Made by a program: the position numbers and the translations under genes. Source: Methanomassiliicoccus sp. UBA6 (GTDB taxonomy: Archaea > Thermoplasmatota > Thermoplasmata > Methanomassiliicoccales > Methanomassiliicoccaceae). Taken from it: a stretch of DNA of 5,409 nucleotides. The stretch lies in NCBI GenBank assembly GCA_002508545.1, contig DAVH01000015.1, positions 1,298 to 6,706 of the forward strand. Reading direction: 5' to 3'. The notes under the pieces were generated by a model, which saw nothing but the letters and a program-made list of their open reading frames with translations, made no database searches and had not been told where the DNA came from. Below are positions 1-5,295 of the stretch, piece after piece (positions within the stretch are counted from its first letter, which is position 1; each line of letters begins with the position of its first letter).

Positions 1-278
1 CGGCGGGGCCTCAGATGGAGGGGAAAGAACCTGACGCTAAGCCCGGCAGCGGACACCGTCACCTCCAGGCGGATGGAGATGATGAAAGCGACCAGCGCGC
101 CGATAAACACAAGAATGATCCACATGAGCTCGTCGGATGCCGGGTTGTTCCCCCATGGTACCCCGAGGACGATCTGCTGCACGAAACCCCAGGCATAGAT
201 CGCCACCACCCCCAGCAGCAGGGCCAGGATCCAGGGTTGCCGAAAGCGCTGGACCTCCTTGAACAGGACGTCGTCCAT
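1..278 (-). CDS. DUF6141-like membrane protein (3' end cut by window edge)
   Basis: The first 92 residues of a small integral membrane protein of unknown function. It opens with a short charged stretch (residues 6-14, FKEVQRFRQ), then a hydrophobic helix at about 16-38 (WILALLLGVV...), a short loop with a GNNP motif at 43-46, and a second helix at about 51-69. A following RLEVTVSAAGLSVRFFP segment (70-86) probably starts a soluble beta-rich domain that leaves the window. The EVQRFRQ start, the paired helices and the RFFP segment match what I remember of the DUF6141 family; this is recall, not a search. The ATG is supported by a GGTGAG Shine-Dalgarno-like sequence just upstream on the minus strand. 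Only 11 nt separate it from the stop of the DUF2284 gene, so the two are probably co-transcribed and perhaps translationally coupled. No function is assigned. Confidence 0.75.
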   Translation of the reverse strand, partial: MDDVLFKEVQRFRQPWILALLLGVVAIYAWGFVQQIVLGVPWGNNPASDELMWIILVFIGALVAFIISIRLEVTVSAAGLSVRFFPLHLRPR

Positions 279-289
279 TGCTCACCAGA

Positions 290-901
290 TCAGTCGATGA
301 GCACCAGGCCGTTCCACACCGGGTGGTCCCGGGGAGGGATCTCGAAGCCCAGGCCGGCGTTCTGGGCGGTCAGGAAGACATCGATCCCCATGGCCTCCAT
401 TGGCGGCCGGGAGCGGAAGGGATGGCGGCATCTCTCCCCGGACCTCTGCCCGACGCACTCCTCGCACAGGTGGCAGGGCCCGCCGGTGAACGCGGCGGCG
501 AACCGGTACCCCATGCTCAAGGCCAGTTTCTCCACCTCGTTGAGGATGCCCGTGAACTCGACCTCGCTCCTGCTCAGCCGCTTCGCGTAATCTCCTTTCT
601 CGTACACGTCCTCCAACTTCTTGCCCTCAACGCCCTTCATGAACTCCCGGTCGAGCGGGATCGGGTACTGAACGAGGATGGCGTGCTTATAGCGGCCCAG
701 GACCTCGGCGAACTGGTCCAACGGCATGACGTTGGGCGGGCACATGAGGTTGTGGCCGTAGTTGGCGCAGACCGGGACCATGCACTTGAGCTTGACCCGG
801 GGGTCCAGGACCACCCCGCGCGCGTCCATCGGTCTCGCCCCGCTAGCGCCCAGGGACCGGGCGACCTCGCACAGCCTTTCAAGATCAGCGTTCGTTGACA
901 T
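290..901 (-). CDS. DUF2284 family cysteine-rich, predicted metal-binding protein
   Basis: A 203-residue soluble protein with two cysteine clusters. The first is C40, C45 and C54 in a CxxxxCxNYGxNxxCPP arrangement. The second is C143, C146, C149 and C158 (GPCHLCEEC, then ERCRHPFRSRPP). The CPP after the NYG motif and the late CxxCxxC...C followed by a PxxSRPxMEAxGID segment are typical of DUF2284, predicted to bind a metal or Fe-S cluster and common in methanogens and other anaerobes. Biochemical function is unknown. I chose the ATG at 901 over the longer frame reaching 1108, because the extra N-terminal residues are low-complexity and Arg/Pro-rich while the family-like sequence begins at MSTNADLERL. 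Translated GC-rich intergenic DNA explains the extension. It leads a probable two-gene unit with the DUF6141-like gene. Confidence 0.85.
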   Translation of the reverse strand: MSTNADLERLCEVARSLGASGARPMDARGVVLDPRVKLKCMVPVCANYGHNLMCPPNVMPLDQFAEVLGRYKHAILVQYPIPLDREFMKGVEGKKLEDVYEKGDYAKRLSRSEVEFTGILNEVEKLALSMGYRFAAAFTGGPCHLCEECVGQRSGERCRHPFRSRPPMEAMGIDVFLTAQNAGLGFEIPPRDHPVWNGLVLID

Positions 902-956
902 CCTCGGCACCGTCCTTGACCGCCGTCCAGGCGGCCGAACTGTATCGAGCTCCCCG

Positions 957-972
957 CCGATAACCTTTCTTG
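957..972 (-). promoter_or_regulatory. weak TATA-like element upstream of the DUF2284 gene
   Basis: On the minus strand an AAGAAAGGTTATCGG stretch interrupts otherwise GC-rich intergenic DNA about 60 nt before the DUF2284 ATG at 901. It resembles an archaeal purine-rich BRE followed by a TATA box, but matches the consensus poorly. The rest of the gap between this gene and msrA (902-1082) shows no other feature I can support. Confidence 0.25.
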
Positions 973-1082
973 TCCGAGCCGGCCGCGACCCCGCCCGTGG
1001 GAATGGTTTCTCCCTCCCCTCGCAGAGCGATAGTAGGAGCGGCCATTGATCGGAGCTGACAACCGCCGCAAGCACCGGAGGC

Positions 1083-1559
1083 TCAGATATGGCAGGACGC
1101 CGCGCCACGCTTCTCCAGGTACTTCTGGTGGTACTCCTCGGCCCGCCAGAAGGTCTGCGCCGGCACGATCTGGGTCACGATCGGCCGCTTGAACCTGCCG
1201 GACCGCTCCTGCGCGGCCTTGGAGGCCTCGGCCGCGGCCTTCTGCTCCTCCGAGTAGTAGAAGATGGCCGAGCGGTACTGGTCGCCGACGTCCGGCCCCT
1301 GCCGGTTCAGCGTGGTGGGATCGTGGATGCTCCAGAACACATCCAGCAGCTTCTCGTAGGGGACCTTCTCCGGATCAAATGTCACCTCGACCACCTCGGC
1401 ATGACCGGTCTTGTGACCGCACACGTCGCGGTAGCTCGGGTTCTCCAGCGTCCCGCCCATGAAGCCGACCTGGGTGGAGATCACTCCTTCCACCTTGTCG
1501 AACTCTGCCTGCACGCCCCAGAAACATCCTGCCCCGAAAGTGGCCTTCTCTTCCGCCAT
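1083..1559 (-). CDS. msrA: peptide-methionine (S)-S-oxide reductase MsrA
   Basis: A 158-residue cytoplasmic repair enzyme that reduces the S epimer of methionine sulfoxide, free or in proteins, using thioredoxin-type reductants. The catalytic signature GCFWG is at residues 11-15 with nucleophile C12. Other MsrA hallmarks are the C47 region followed by TGHAEVVEVTFDP (51-63), the HDPTTLNRQGPDVGDQYRS block (79-97) and YHQKYLEK near the end (143-150). C156, three residues from the C-terminus, is a candidate resolving cysteine. Length is typical for a single-domain MsrA with no MsrB fusion. I chose the ATG at 1559 over a GTG at 1577: a GGTG Shine-Dalgarno-like motif sits 6 nt before the ATG, and the GTG adds only six residues that fall within that ribosome-binding region. 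It is divergent from the tRNA gene. Confidence 0.96.
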   Translation of the reverse strand: MAEEKATFGAGCFWGVQAEFDKVEGVISTQVGFMGGTLENPSYRDVCGHKTGHAEVVEVTFDPEKVPYEKLLDVFWSIHDPTTLNRQGPDVGDQYRSAIFYYSEEQKAAAEASKAAQERSGRFKRPIVTQIVPAQTFWRAEEYHQKYLEKRGAASCHI

Positions 1560-1589
1560 TGTAACACCGCTCCTCACTTGGTCGAGCAG

Positions 1590-1617
1590 GTATTTAGGGA
1601 TAAGGTTTTCTTAAAGG
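1590..1617 (-). promoter_or_regulatory. probable msrA promoter region
   Basis: Between msrA and the tRNA, the minus strand holds two AT-rich blocks, CTTTAAGAAAA (about 1607-1617) and CCTAAATACC (about 1589-1598). Either could be the TATA box of msrA. The first gives a leader of about 25-30 nt containing the GGAG/GGTG motifs; the second would give a nearly leaderless message. I cannot choose between them from sequence alone. Confidence 0.35.
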
Positions 1618-1642
1618 GTCTGGAGCAGCGTCCCAGGTTGGC

Positions 1643-1654
1643 AAAGTATTTATT
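1643..1654 (+). promoter_or_regulatory. TATA box of the tRNA gene
   Basis: AAAGTATTTATT on the plus strand is an AT-rich box in GC-rich surroundings. Its centre is about 33 nt before the mature tRNA 5' end at 1682, so with the usual archaeal spacing of about 26 nt transcription would start a few bases upstream of the tRNA. The preceding GGCAAAG could serve as the BRE. Confidence 0.5.
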
Positions 1655-1681
1655 CGGGGGGTCATTTAACCTCGGTTGCAA

Positions 1682-1779
1682 GGGCCCGTAGCTTAGTCCG
1701 GTGGAGCGTCAGGCTCATAGGAGTCCCCTGTGGGACCTGAGATACCCGATGGTCGTCGGTTCAAATCCGACCGGGCCCA
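1682..1779 (+). tRNA. tRNA with CAU anticodon (Ile2 or elongator Met), intron-containing
   Basis: A complete cloverleaf. The acceptor stem is GGGCCCG (1682-1688) with CGGGCCC (1772-1778) and discriminator A1779. The D-stem is GCTT/GAGC (1691-1694, 1704-1707). The anticodon loop is CTCATA plus A1744 after splicing, with anticodon CAU at 1716-1718. The variable loop is TGGTC (1750-1754). The T-arm is GTCGG-TTCAAAT-CCGAC (1755-1771). CCA is not encoded. A 24-nt intron (1720-1743) interrupts the anticodon loop after position 37. The anticodon stem TCAGG/CCCGA contains one A-C mismatch (A1711, position 29, against C1747, position 41). The G1-C72 pair and lack of A1-U72 argue against initiator tRNA. 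The overall look and A73 suggest the isoleucine AUA reader whose C34 becomes agmatidine, but elongator methionine cannot be excluded. Confidence 0.9.
1720..1743 (+). other. tRNA intron (24 nt) with bulge-helix-bulge splice motif
   Basis: The precursor forms a classical archaeal splice motif. Exon CTCA (1714-1717) pairs with intron TGAG (1738-1741) as the central 4-bp helix. The bulge TAG (1718-1720) lies on the 5' side and ATA (1742-1744) on the 3' side. Cutting after the second base of each bulge removes 1720-1743, which is the standard 37/38 position. Inside, GTCCC/GGGAC (1723-1727, 1732-1736) closes a CTGT tetraloop, and G1721-C1737 extends it with one bulged A. The tRNA splicing endonuclease (EndA) and RtcB ligase would process it. 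Confidence 0.87.
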
Positions 1780-1782
1780 CTT

Positions 1783-2165
1783 CTATGTATATCCAGTCAT
1801 CTCGAATTTCTTTTTAATAAGGGGAGTATCGTGCATGATTGCTAGGGGGCGTTCCTTCCAAGCGTCCTTCAGCTGCCGTCCGGCGACGCCGCGTTCTATC
1901 CCTTCGTAGAAGCGCTGCGTCGTTGAGATGTTGTCATGCCTCAGCTGCGCCGACATCGCGTTTAAGCGGCTCCGGTCTCCCCTGATCGTCGTGGCGGTCA
2001 GCGTCGACCGGAAGTCCTTGGTCTTGAACTTCACGCCCGAGAGGTCCTCGGCCTTGCCCTTGATGGCGTTGAAGCCCTGCTCGGTGTAGAAGCCGTGGTG
2101 CTTGCCGAACCTGATGCTCGGGAAGAGCTCGGGCATCGCTGCCTCGGTCAGGCTTTTTATCCAGC
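1783..2165 (-). pseudogene. tyrosine recombinase/integrase remnant (C-terminal catalytic part only)
   Basis: The C-terminal half of a phage-type site-specific recombinase that would cut and rejoin DNA at an attachment site. The frame stays open back to an ATG at 2217, but its first ~17 codons overlap the 3' end of the neighbouring peptidase gene. The first plausible internal start is ATG 2136. Numbering from the ATG at 2217, catalytic features are KDFR (67-70, the second catalytic arginine, with K where H is usual), LRH (92-94, LGH in most relatives), and RFY with nucleophile Y104. A tail like VAGRQLKDAWKE (111-122) follows, which I recall from archaeal integrases. The core-binding domain and the first catalytic Arg box are absent, so about 120 residues remain of a protein normally of 300-400. 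It cannot be active alone. Its stop lies 3 nt past the tRNA, as expected for an element inserted at a tRNA 3' end. Confidence 0.8.
1811..1815 (+). terminator. oligo-T downstream of the tRNA
   Basis: A TTTTT run (preceded by AATTTC) about 30 nt after the tRNA 3' end is the first T-run on the plus strand and could terminate tRNA transcription in an archaeon. It lies inside the 3' end of the integrase remnant, where the minus strand reads it as lysine codons, so it may be incidental. Confidence 0.3.
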
Positions 2166-3001
2166 TAGGTGTAAGTGATTTCACACAATATGTCTGGGGA
2201 GGGGGCTGTCGCATCATACACTATATCGTGGGTAGGATTTCCGTCATCGAATATCCTCAACACCCAGAGAAACCCTGGCATAGGCATGATCAGATGCTGT
2301 TCCTTCTCCTGGAACTTTTCCTTTATTAGGTAGTTCTTGTAACTATTGACGCTGTAGAAAAGAATGTCGATTTTTTTACCCATATCATGATAGAAATCTT
2401 CCTTAAGGTCGTATATTTCTCCGAAAGATAACCGAATCTTGTGATATAGTGGCACGAGAAGGTATTCCAGATCTATGTCCCAGAGGCCCCATTCGTGGCC
2501 CCTATATTCCCATCGCAGGAACTTGTTCTTGGAAAGGACGCTGGCGTAAGGTCCAACATCGTCATCGTGAACATAAAGTTCGACGTTATCGCCTTTCTCA
2601 TCCTCGCAGTAACCGGATATGACCACGGCATGGAGCCCCCTACCGGCTCCCTTATCGCTCATGGCCAGGCCGGCGATGATGGGTATTCCCTCCCTAATGT
2701 AGGCCTTTATGAGGGATAGGATGAATCTTCCGACCTCCTCCTCACCGTCCTTCCTACCATCATCCATGTACTCCTTGAGGGCATTAACGACGTTGATGGT
2801 TTCGGTCTCCAAACCCTTCGAGCGGAGATAGTAGCTAATCTGGCTAAGAGAGAGCCCTTTCGATGGAAAGGACCTCATCGTTGGATCGAGCGATTGATTG
2901 GCAATCTTAGTTATTTCATACAACGAGTTACGGCTGATTTCAAAGTGGTGGGAGAGGGGGAACATTGCCGTCCATAGCGCCGCGGTCGCACATTTCCCCA
3001 C
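2165..3001 (-). CDS. C-terminal piece of the split peptidase-like gene (catalytic domain)
   Basis: The longest intact piece, 278 codons from a GTG at 3001; the frame is open to 3076. That GTG is an unlikely natural start, as it lies only three residues before the putative nucleophile C4 and the coding resemblance continues upstream (SLPFQSKDVA). Visible features are CATAALW (4-10), a helical middle region with SLSQISYYLRSKGL (51-64), GLHAVVISGY with candidate catalytic H124, and YVHDDDVGPYA (143-153) with the candidate acidic residue. A C-terminal region ends in FLWVLRIFDDG and DIVYDAT. No signal peptide or membrane helix is visible, so a cytoplasmic protein is likely. The last 17 codons overlap the frame of the integrase remnant, so the end may mark a recombination junction. 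Base composition is AT-richer than the flanking backbone genes. Confidence 0.55.
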   Translation of the reverse strand: MGKCATAALWTAMFPLSHHFEISRNSLYEITKIANQSLDPTMRSFPSKGLSLSQISYYLRSKGLETETINVVNALKEYMDDGRKDGEEEVGRFILSLIKAYIREGIPIIAGLAMSDKGAGRGLHAVVISGYCEDEKGDNVELYVHDDDVGPYASVLSKNKFLRWEYRGHEWGLWDIDLEYLLVPLYHKIRLSFGEIYDLKEDFYHDMGKKIDILFYSVNSYKNYLIKEKFQEKEQHLIMPMPGFLWVLRIFDDGNPTHDIVYDATAPSPDILCEITYT

Positions 3002-3166
3002 AGCAACGTCCTTGCTCTGGAATGGTAGCGAGAGTATGGAGCTCGTGACCGTACAGTGAACATCGCTGCCTATCGGTCAGGTACACTCGATGATGTTGCT
3101 CGGACCCCTCAGGGTATGTCGCAATTACTGTCCTCCCAATGACGTCGTAACAGATGCTTCCATGCC

Positions 3167-3496
3167 TCATCTGTATGGTTTTACGACAGTGAAACCCAGG
3201 TAGGATTTCTGAAAGGAGCTGGTATCCAGTTCGAACAGGTTCTTGGTCAATTGTCTCCTCGACAATTCCTTGTTGAAGAAATGGATCCTGGTCGTTTCCG
3301 CCTTCTTCTGACCGAAAGAGCGAGAATAGAACCGGGAGAAATCGATGAGGTAATCCTTATCGATGTAGCCGTCCTCAACCAGGGCGGTCACCGCCCCAAT
3401 TTCCTTGGCGTAACGGATGATATAGTCTGCATGGGGCGAGCCCCCTAGGAACTTCTTGCAGTTCGCTAACGGTACTACCTTTATGTTCCCCACCAT
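3167..3496 (-). CDS. N-terminal piece of the split peptidase-like gene
   Basis: A 109-residue ORF that resembles the N-terminal domain of the same predicted peptidase-like family. It contains VEDGYIDKDYLIDFSRFY (40-57), TRIHFF (69-74) and SYLGFTVVKP (98-107), the last a segment that in relatives continues directly into the part read in the next frame. The ATG at 3496 has no clear Shine-Dalgarno sequence, and 23 nt separate it from the stop of the upstream 53-residue ORF, so it is probably co-transcribed with that ORF. Its stop overlaps an ATG in the next frame (ATGA), which permits translational coupling if the pieces are really separate proteins. Confidence 0.5.
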   Translation of the reverse strand: MVGNIKVVPLANCKKFLGGSPHADYIIRYAKEIGAVTALVEDGYIDKDYLIDFSRFYSRSFGQKKAETTRIHFFNKELSRRQLTKNLFELDTSSFQKSYLGFTVVKPYR

Positions 3497-3519
3497 CCCA
3501 TAGACGAAAAATAAGATGC

Positions 3520-3681
3520 TTAGATGCTGAACCTCTTATCCAGATCGTCTCTGGATATATGGTAAAAGGTCTTCCCCATGTGATTCTTGGACTTTTCCCT
3601 GCGTTCAGTGTCGTAGGTGATTTCCCTGATTTTTAAAATCACCTCGTCCTTCTTTCCCCTAATCGCCGGCTTCCTCGACAC
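3520..3681 (-). CDS. small hypothetical protein (53 aa) upstream of the peptidase-like gene
   Basis: An ORF too short for ordinary ORF calls, read from a GTG at 3681. The product is highly charged: it starts VSRKPAIRGKKDEVILKIRE, continues through ITYDTERREKSKNHMGK, and ends FYHISRDDLDKRFSI. No cysteine, signal peptide or membrane helix is seen, and I recognise no family. Support for coding comes from its position between a TATA-like box and the next gene, a GGGGTT motif 8-13 nt before the GTG, varied composition without low complexity, and the 23-nt spacing to the next ATG. The frame is open well upstream of the GTG, across the promoter-like region, but with no better start, so it could also be the tail of a truncated gene. 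A small charged protein beside an enzyme could be a partner or inhibitor; that is speculation. Confidence 0.5.
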   Translation of the reverse strand: MSRKPAIRGKKDEVILKIREITYDTERREKSKNHMGKTFYHISRDDLDKRFSI

Positions 3682-3714
3682 TATCGCAACCCCGAAGGAT
3701 GATAGACAGCTTAT

Positions 3715-3730
3715 GGTTAAAAAATATTGG
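3715..3730 (-). promoter_or_regulatory. TATA-like promoter of the small ORF/peptidase unit
   Basis: On the minus strand, CCAATATTTTTTAACC gives a strong AT box about 40 nt before the GTG at 3681. Archaeal spacing would place the transcription start near 3697, leaving a leader of about 16 nt with the GGGGTT motif. It is the best promoter candidate in the island. Confidence 0.45.
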
Positions 3731-3763
3731 TCGGATGTAAACGTTTTGATAAATTGAATTAGA

Positions 3764-3779
3764 TAGAAAAAGGGAAAGG
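3764..3779 (-). terminator. pyrimidine-rich T-run downstream of the dehydrogenase gene
   Basis: The minus strand reads ACCTTTCCCTTTTTCT here, about 190 nt past the dehydrogenase stop and before the island promoter. Archaeal termination commonly uses such T-tracts without a hairpin. It could insulate the dehydrogenase transcript from the island unit; no supporting stem-loop is visible. Confidence 0.3.
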
Positions 3780-3971
3780 TTTCCTAGCAGCACCAAGCCC
3801 AAATCCTGTTATTGAACTGAAACCCGATATACTGGCTAGAGCGGGCTCATATCCGATCGGGGCCTCTCCTCCGGTTCAAGTTTTTCATTGGATCGCCCAA
3901 CAATCCTTTAGACACGTTCCTTCACTTCCAATGCTCGAGCGATCTACCATAGCTTGAAGGATACGATAAGG

Positions 3972-5120
3972 TCACCGAGGCCGGATGGCGATCCTCCCCG
4001 GAGCCTTGGCCTCCCCCTGGCGAGTTATCTGCTCCGGCAGCTCCTCCAGCGGCCGCACCTCGGCCACGATCTCCCCGAAGGGCACGCCCATCCTCTTGGC
4101 CTTCACCATGGTAGCGGTCGCCGTCCGGTACTCCCCCTTGGAGTAGCCGAAGGAGCCGAAGACGTCCACGTCCTTCTGGCAGACATCGGCGAAGGGGCTG
4201 ATCTGGGATTTGCCCGTCTCCGCGGCGTTGCCGACCTCGACGATGCACCCTCCCATCCTCACCAGCTTGAACGATTCCTCGAAGGCGCTGGGGTAGCCGG
4301 CGGTCTCGAAGACCACGTCCGCTCCCTCACCGCCGGATATCCTCTTCACCGCTTTCTGCCGCTCCTCCGGGGAAGACAGCTCGTTCATGTCGATCGTGTC
4401 GGTCAGGCCCATCCTCCTGCCCTTCTCCAGCCTCTCAGGTATCTTGTCGATCCCGATGATCTTGGTCATCCCGAACAGGTTGCACACCAGAGCATGGCAC
4501 ATGCCTATGGGCCCCATTCCCTGGATGACCACCGTCTGAGAGGGGTCGGTGCCCGCGCCGGCGTGGGTGTGCCCGGCCAGTGAGCCCTGGGCCCGCTTGA
4601 ACGCTCGAGTGGCCACGGCGATGGGCTCGACCATGACCAGCTCTTTGTCGTCCATGTCCGATGGCAGCTTGTACACCGGAAAGTAGCTGGGAAGATACAC
4701 GTGCTCGGCGAAACCGCCCCAGAAGTGGGGCGGATCATCGGCGGTGTGGGCCGTGCTGATGCCCACCTCCTCGAACCCACTGGAGACGTTAGGCCTGTCT
4801 GGAAGGTTCCTCGAGTACCAGTCGGGCTCGCTGATCCCGATGCTGGAAGCGATGGGGTCTCCCTTCTTTAGCGGCTGCCCGGTCGCATCGCTCTCCACCC
4901 CCTCGCCCAGCTCCCGCACCCTGCCGAACCACTCATGCCCGATGGCGTGAGGAACGGGAGCAGGGAGCCATCCCATGACCTGATGGGTATCGGTCCCGCA
5001 GATGCCGCACAGGCCGACGTCGGCCACCACGTCGCCCGGTCCCGCTGCGGGGGTGGGGTATTCCCTCATCTCCAGGTAATCGGTGGAGCCCTGTTTTGTT
5101 AGGACCATTGCTTTTGCCAT
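3972..5120 (-). CDS. zinc-dependent medium-chain alcohol/polyol-type dehydrogenase
   Basis: A 382-residue cytoplasmic oxidoreductase of the medium-chain dehydrogenase/reductase superfamily. The N-terminal GroES-like catalytic domain carries GICGTD (catalytic-zinc C41, with D44) and GHEW (H62, E63), and EPIAVATRA (165-173) supplies the usual acidic residue. The Rossmann domain has GMGPIG (201-206), and an acidic D225 at the end of the second strand (IIGIDK) predicts NAD rather than NADP. The lobe at about 88-130 has none of the four cysteines that bind structural zinc in classical family members. Substrate cannot be told from sequence; sorbitol/threonine-dehydrogenase-like activity on an alcohol or polyol is generic inference. 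I chose ATG 5120 because the MDR domain begins there (MAKAMVLTKQG); the frame continues to 5369, but that part is arginine/serine-rich and overlaps the kinase gene end. No strong Shine-Dalgarno or TATA box precedes it. Confidence 0.9.
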   Translation of the reverse strand: MAKAMVLTKQGSTDYLEMREYPTPAAGPGDVVADVGLCGICGTDTHQVMGWLPAPVPHAIGHEWFGRVRELGEGVESDATGQPLKKGDPIASSIGISEPDWYSRNLPDRPNVSSGFEEVGISTAHTADDPPHFWGGFAEHVYLPSYFPVYKLPSDMDDKELVMVEPIAVATRAFKRAQGSLAGHTHAGAGTDPSQTVVIQGMGPIGMCHALVCNLFGMTKIIGIDKIPERLEKGRRMGLTDTIDMNELSSPEERQKAVKRISGGEGADVVFETAGYPSAFEESFKLVRMGGCIVEVGNAAETGKSQISPFADVCQKDVDVFGSFGYSKGEYRTATATMVKAKRMGVPFGEIVAEVRPLEELPEQITRQGEAKAPGRIAIRPR

Positions 5121-5295
5121 GTGACCACGTGAGTTGAGCGCAAGTGCCAAGCATTTCAAGGTTGGGCGATGCTTCTGTGGCCAGGACCGCGATGATCTAC
5201 GGCCACTCGATCCGCTCAGGAGCGAACGGCCTTCGTCCGATGGCGCTGCACCCTTGAGAACATGATGCGCGCGATGGTCCGAGCGCGCTGCGCGG

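Larger units (their letters stand above)
2165..3496 (-). pseudogene. predicted C39/papain-like cysteine peptidase gene, split by two compensating frameshifts
   Basis: Three adjacent minus-strand reading frames together resemble one protein of about 443 residues. Part 1 (3496-3167) ends with SYLGFTVVKPYR. Part 2, in another frame from about 3170 to about 3075, carries IGRTVIATYPEG and HHRVYLTD. Part 3 returns to the frame of part 1 and reads SLPFQSKDVAVGKCATAALW, then the rest of the catalytic domain. In relatives as I remember them, a YLGFxVxRP segment runs into GRTV and then into a PFxxQDxxVxxCAxAALW catalytic-Cys motif in one polypeptide. Stops in the outer frame fall at 3167-3169, 3125-3127 and 3077-3079. 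The pattern fits a one-base loss near 3140-3180 and a one-base gain near 3050-3076. Candidate catalytic residues are the Cys codon at 2990-2992, the His codon at 2630-2632 (GLHAVV) and the HDDD motif near 2558-2569. It could be a decaying gene, a sequencing error pair, or coupled separate ORFs, since part 1 stop and the part 2 ATG overlap as ATGA. Substrate and role are unknown. Confidence 0.65.
3682..3971. other. 290-nt gene-free stretch at the right border of the island
   Basis: I find no convincing ORF on either strand here. From left to right it holds the TATA-like box and T-tract listed separately, a tRNA-like stretch at about 3831-3880, and unremarkable sequence up to the dehydrogenase stop at 3972. 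Base composition shifts from AT-rich (about 3700-3780) to GC-rich backbone, so the border of the foreign segment probably lies within it. Confidence 0.5.

Noticed and set aside
278..898. Long plus-strand ORFs opposite the DUF2284, msrA and dehydrogenase genes
   Set aside because: They are antisense shadows in GC-rich DNA; the minus-strand products have clear family motifs.
902..1108. N-terminal extension of the DUF2284 frame to an ATG at 1108
   Set aside because: The added residues are Arg/Pro/Ser-rich with no family resemblance and span typical intergenic sequence; the ATG at 901 begins the recognisable protein.
1709..1754. Reading the tRNA without an intron but with a long variable arm (class II)
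   Set aside because: Pairing TCAGG with CCTGA leaves a 22-nt anticodon loop and a 14-nt variable region; the bulge-helix-bulge fold gives a normal 7-nt loop and 5-nt variable loop.
2940..3060. Continuation of the middle frame past about 3060 as a separate Cys-rich protein
   Set aside because: After the HHRVYLTD segment this frame gives unconserved sequence, while the alternative frame gives the PFQSKD...CATAALW catalytic motif.
5213..5224. CGCTCCTGAGCG palindrome between the kinase and dehydrogenase genes as a terminator or operator
   Set aside because: The stem is only 4-5 bp, with no T-run and no second copy; chance is adequate in GC-rich DNA.
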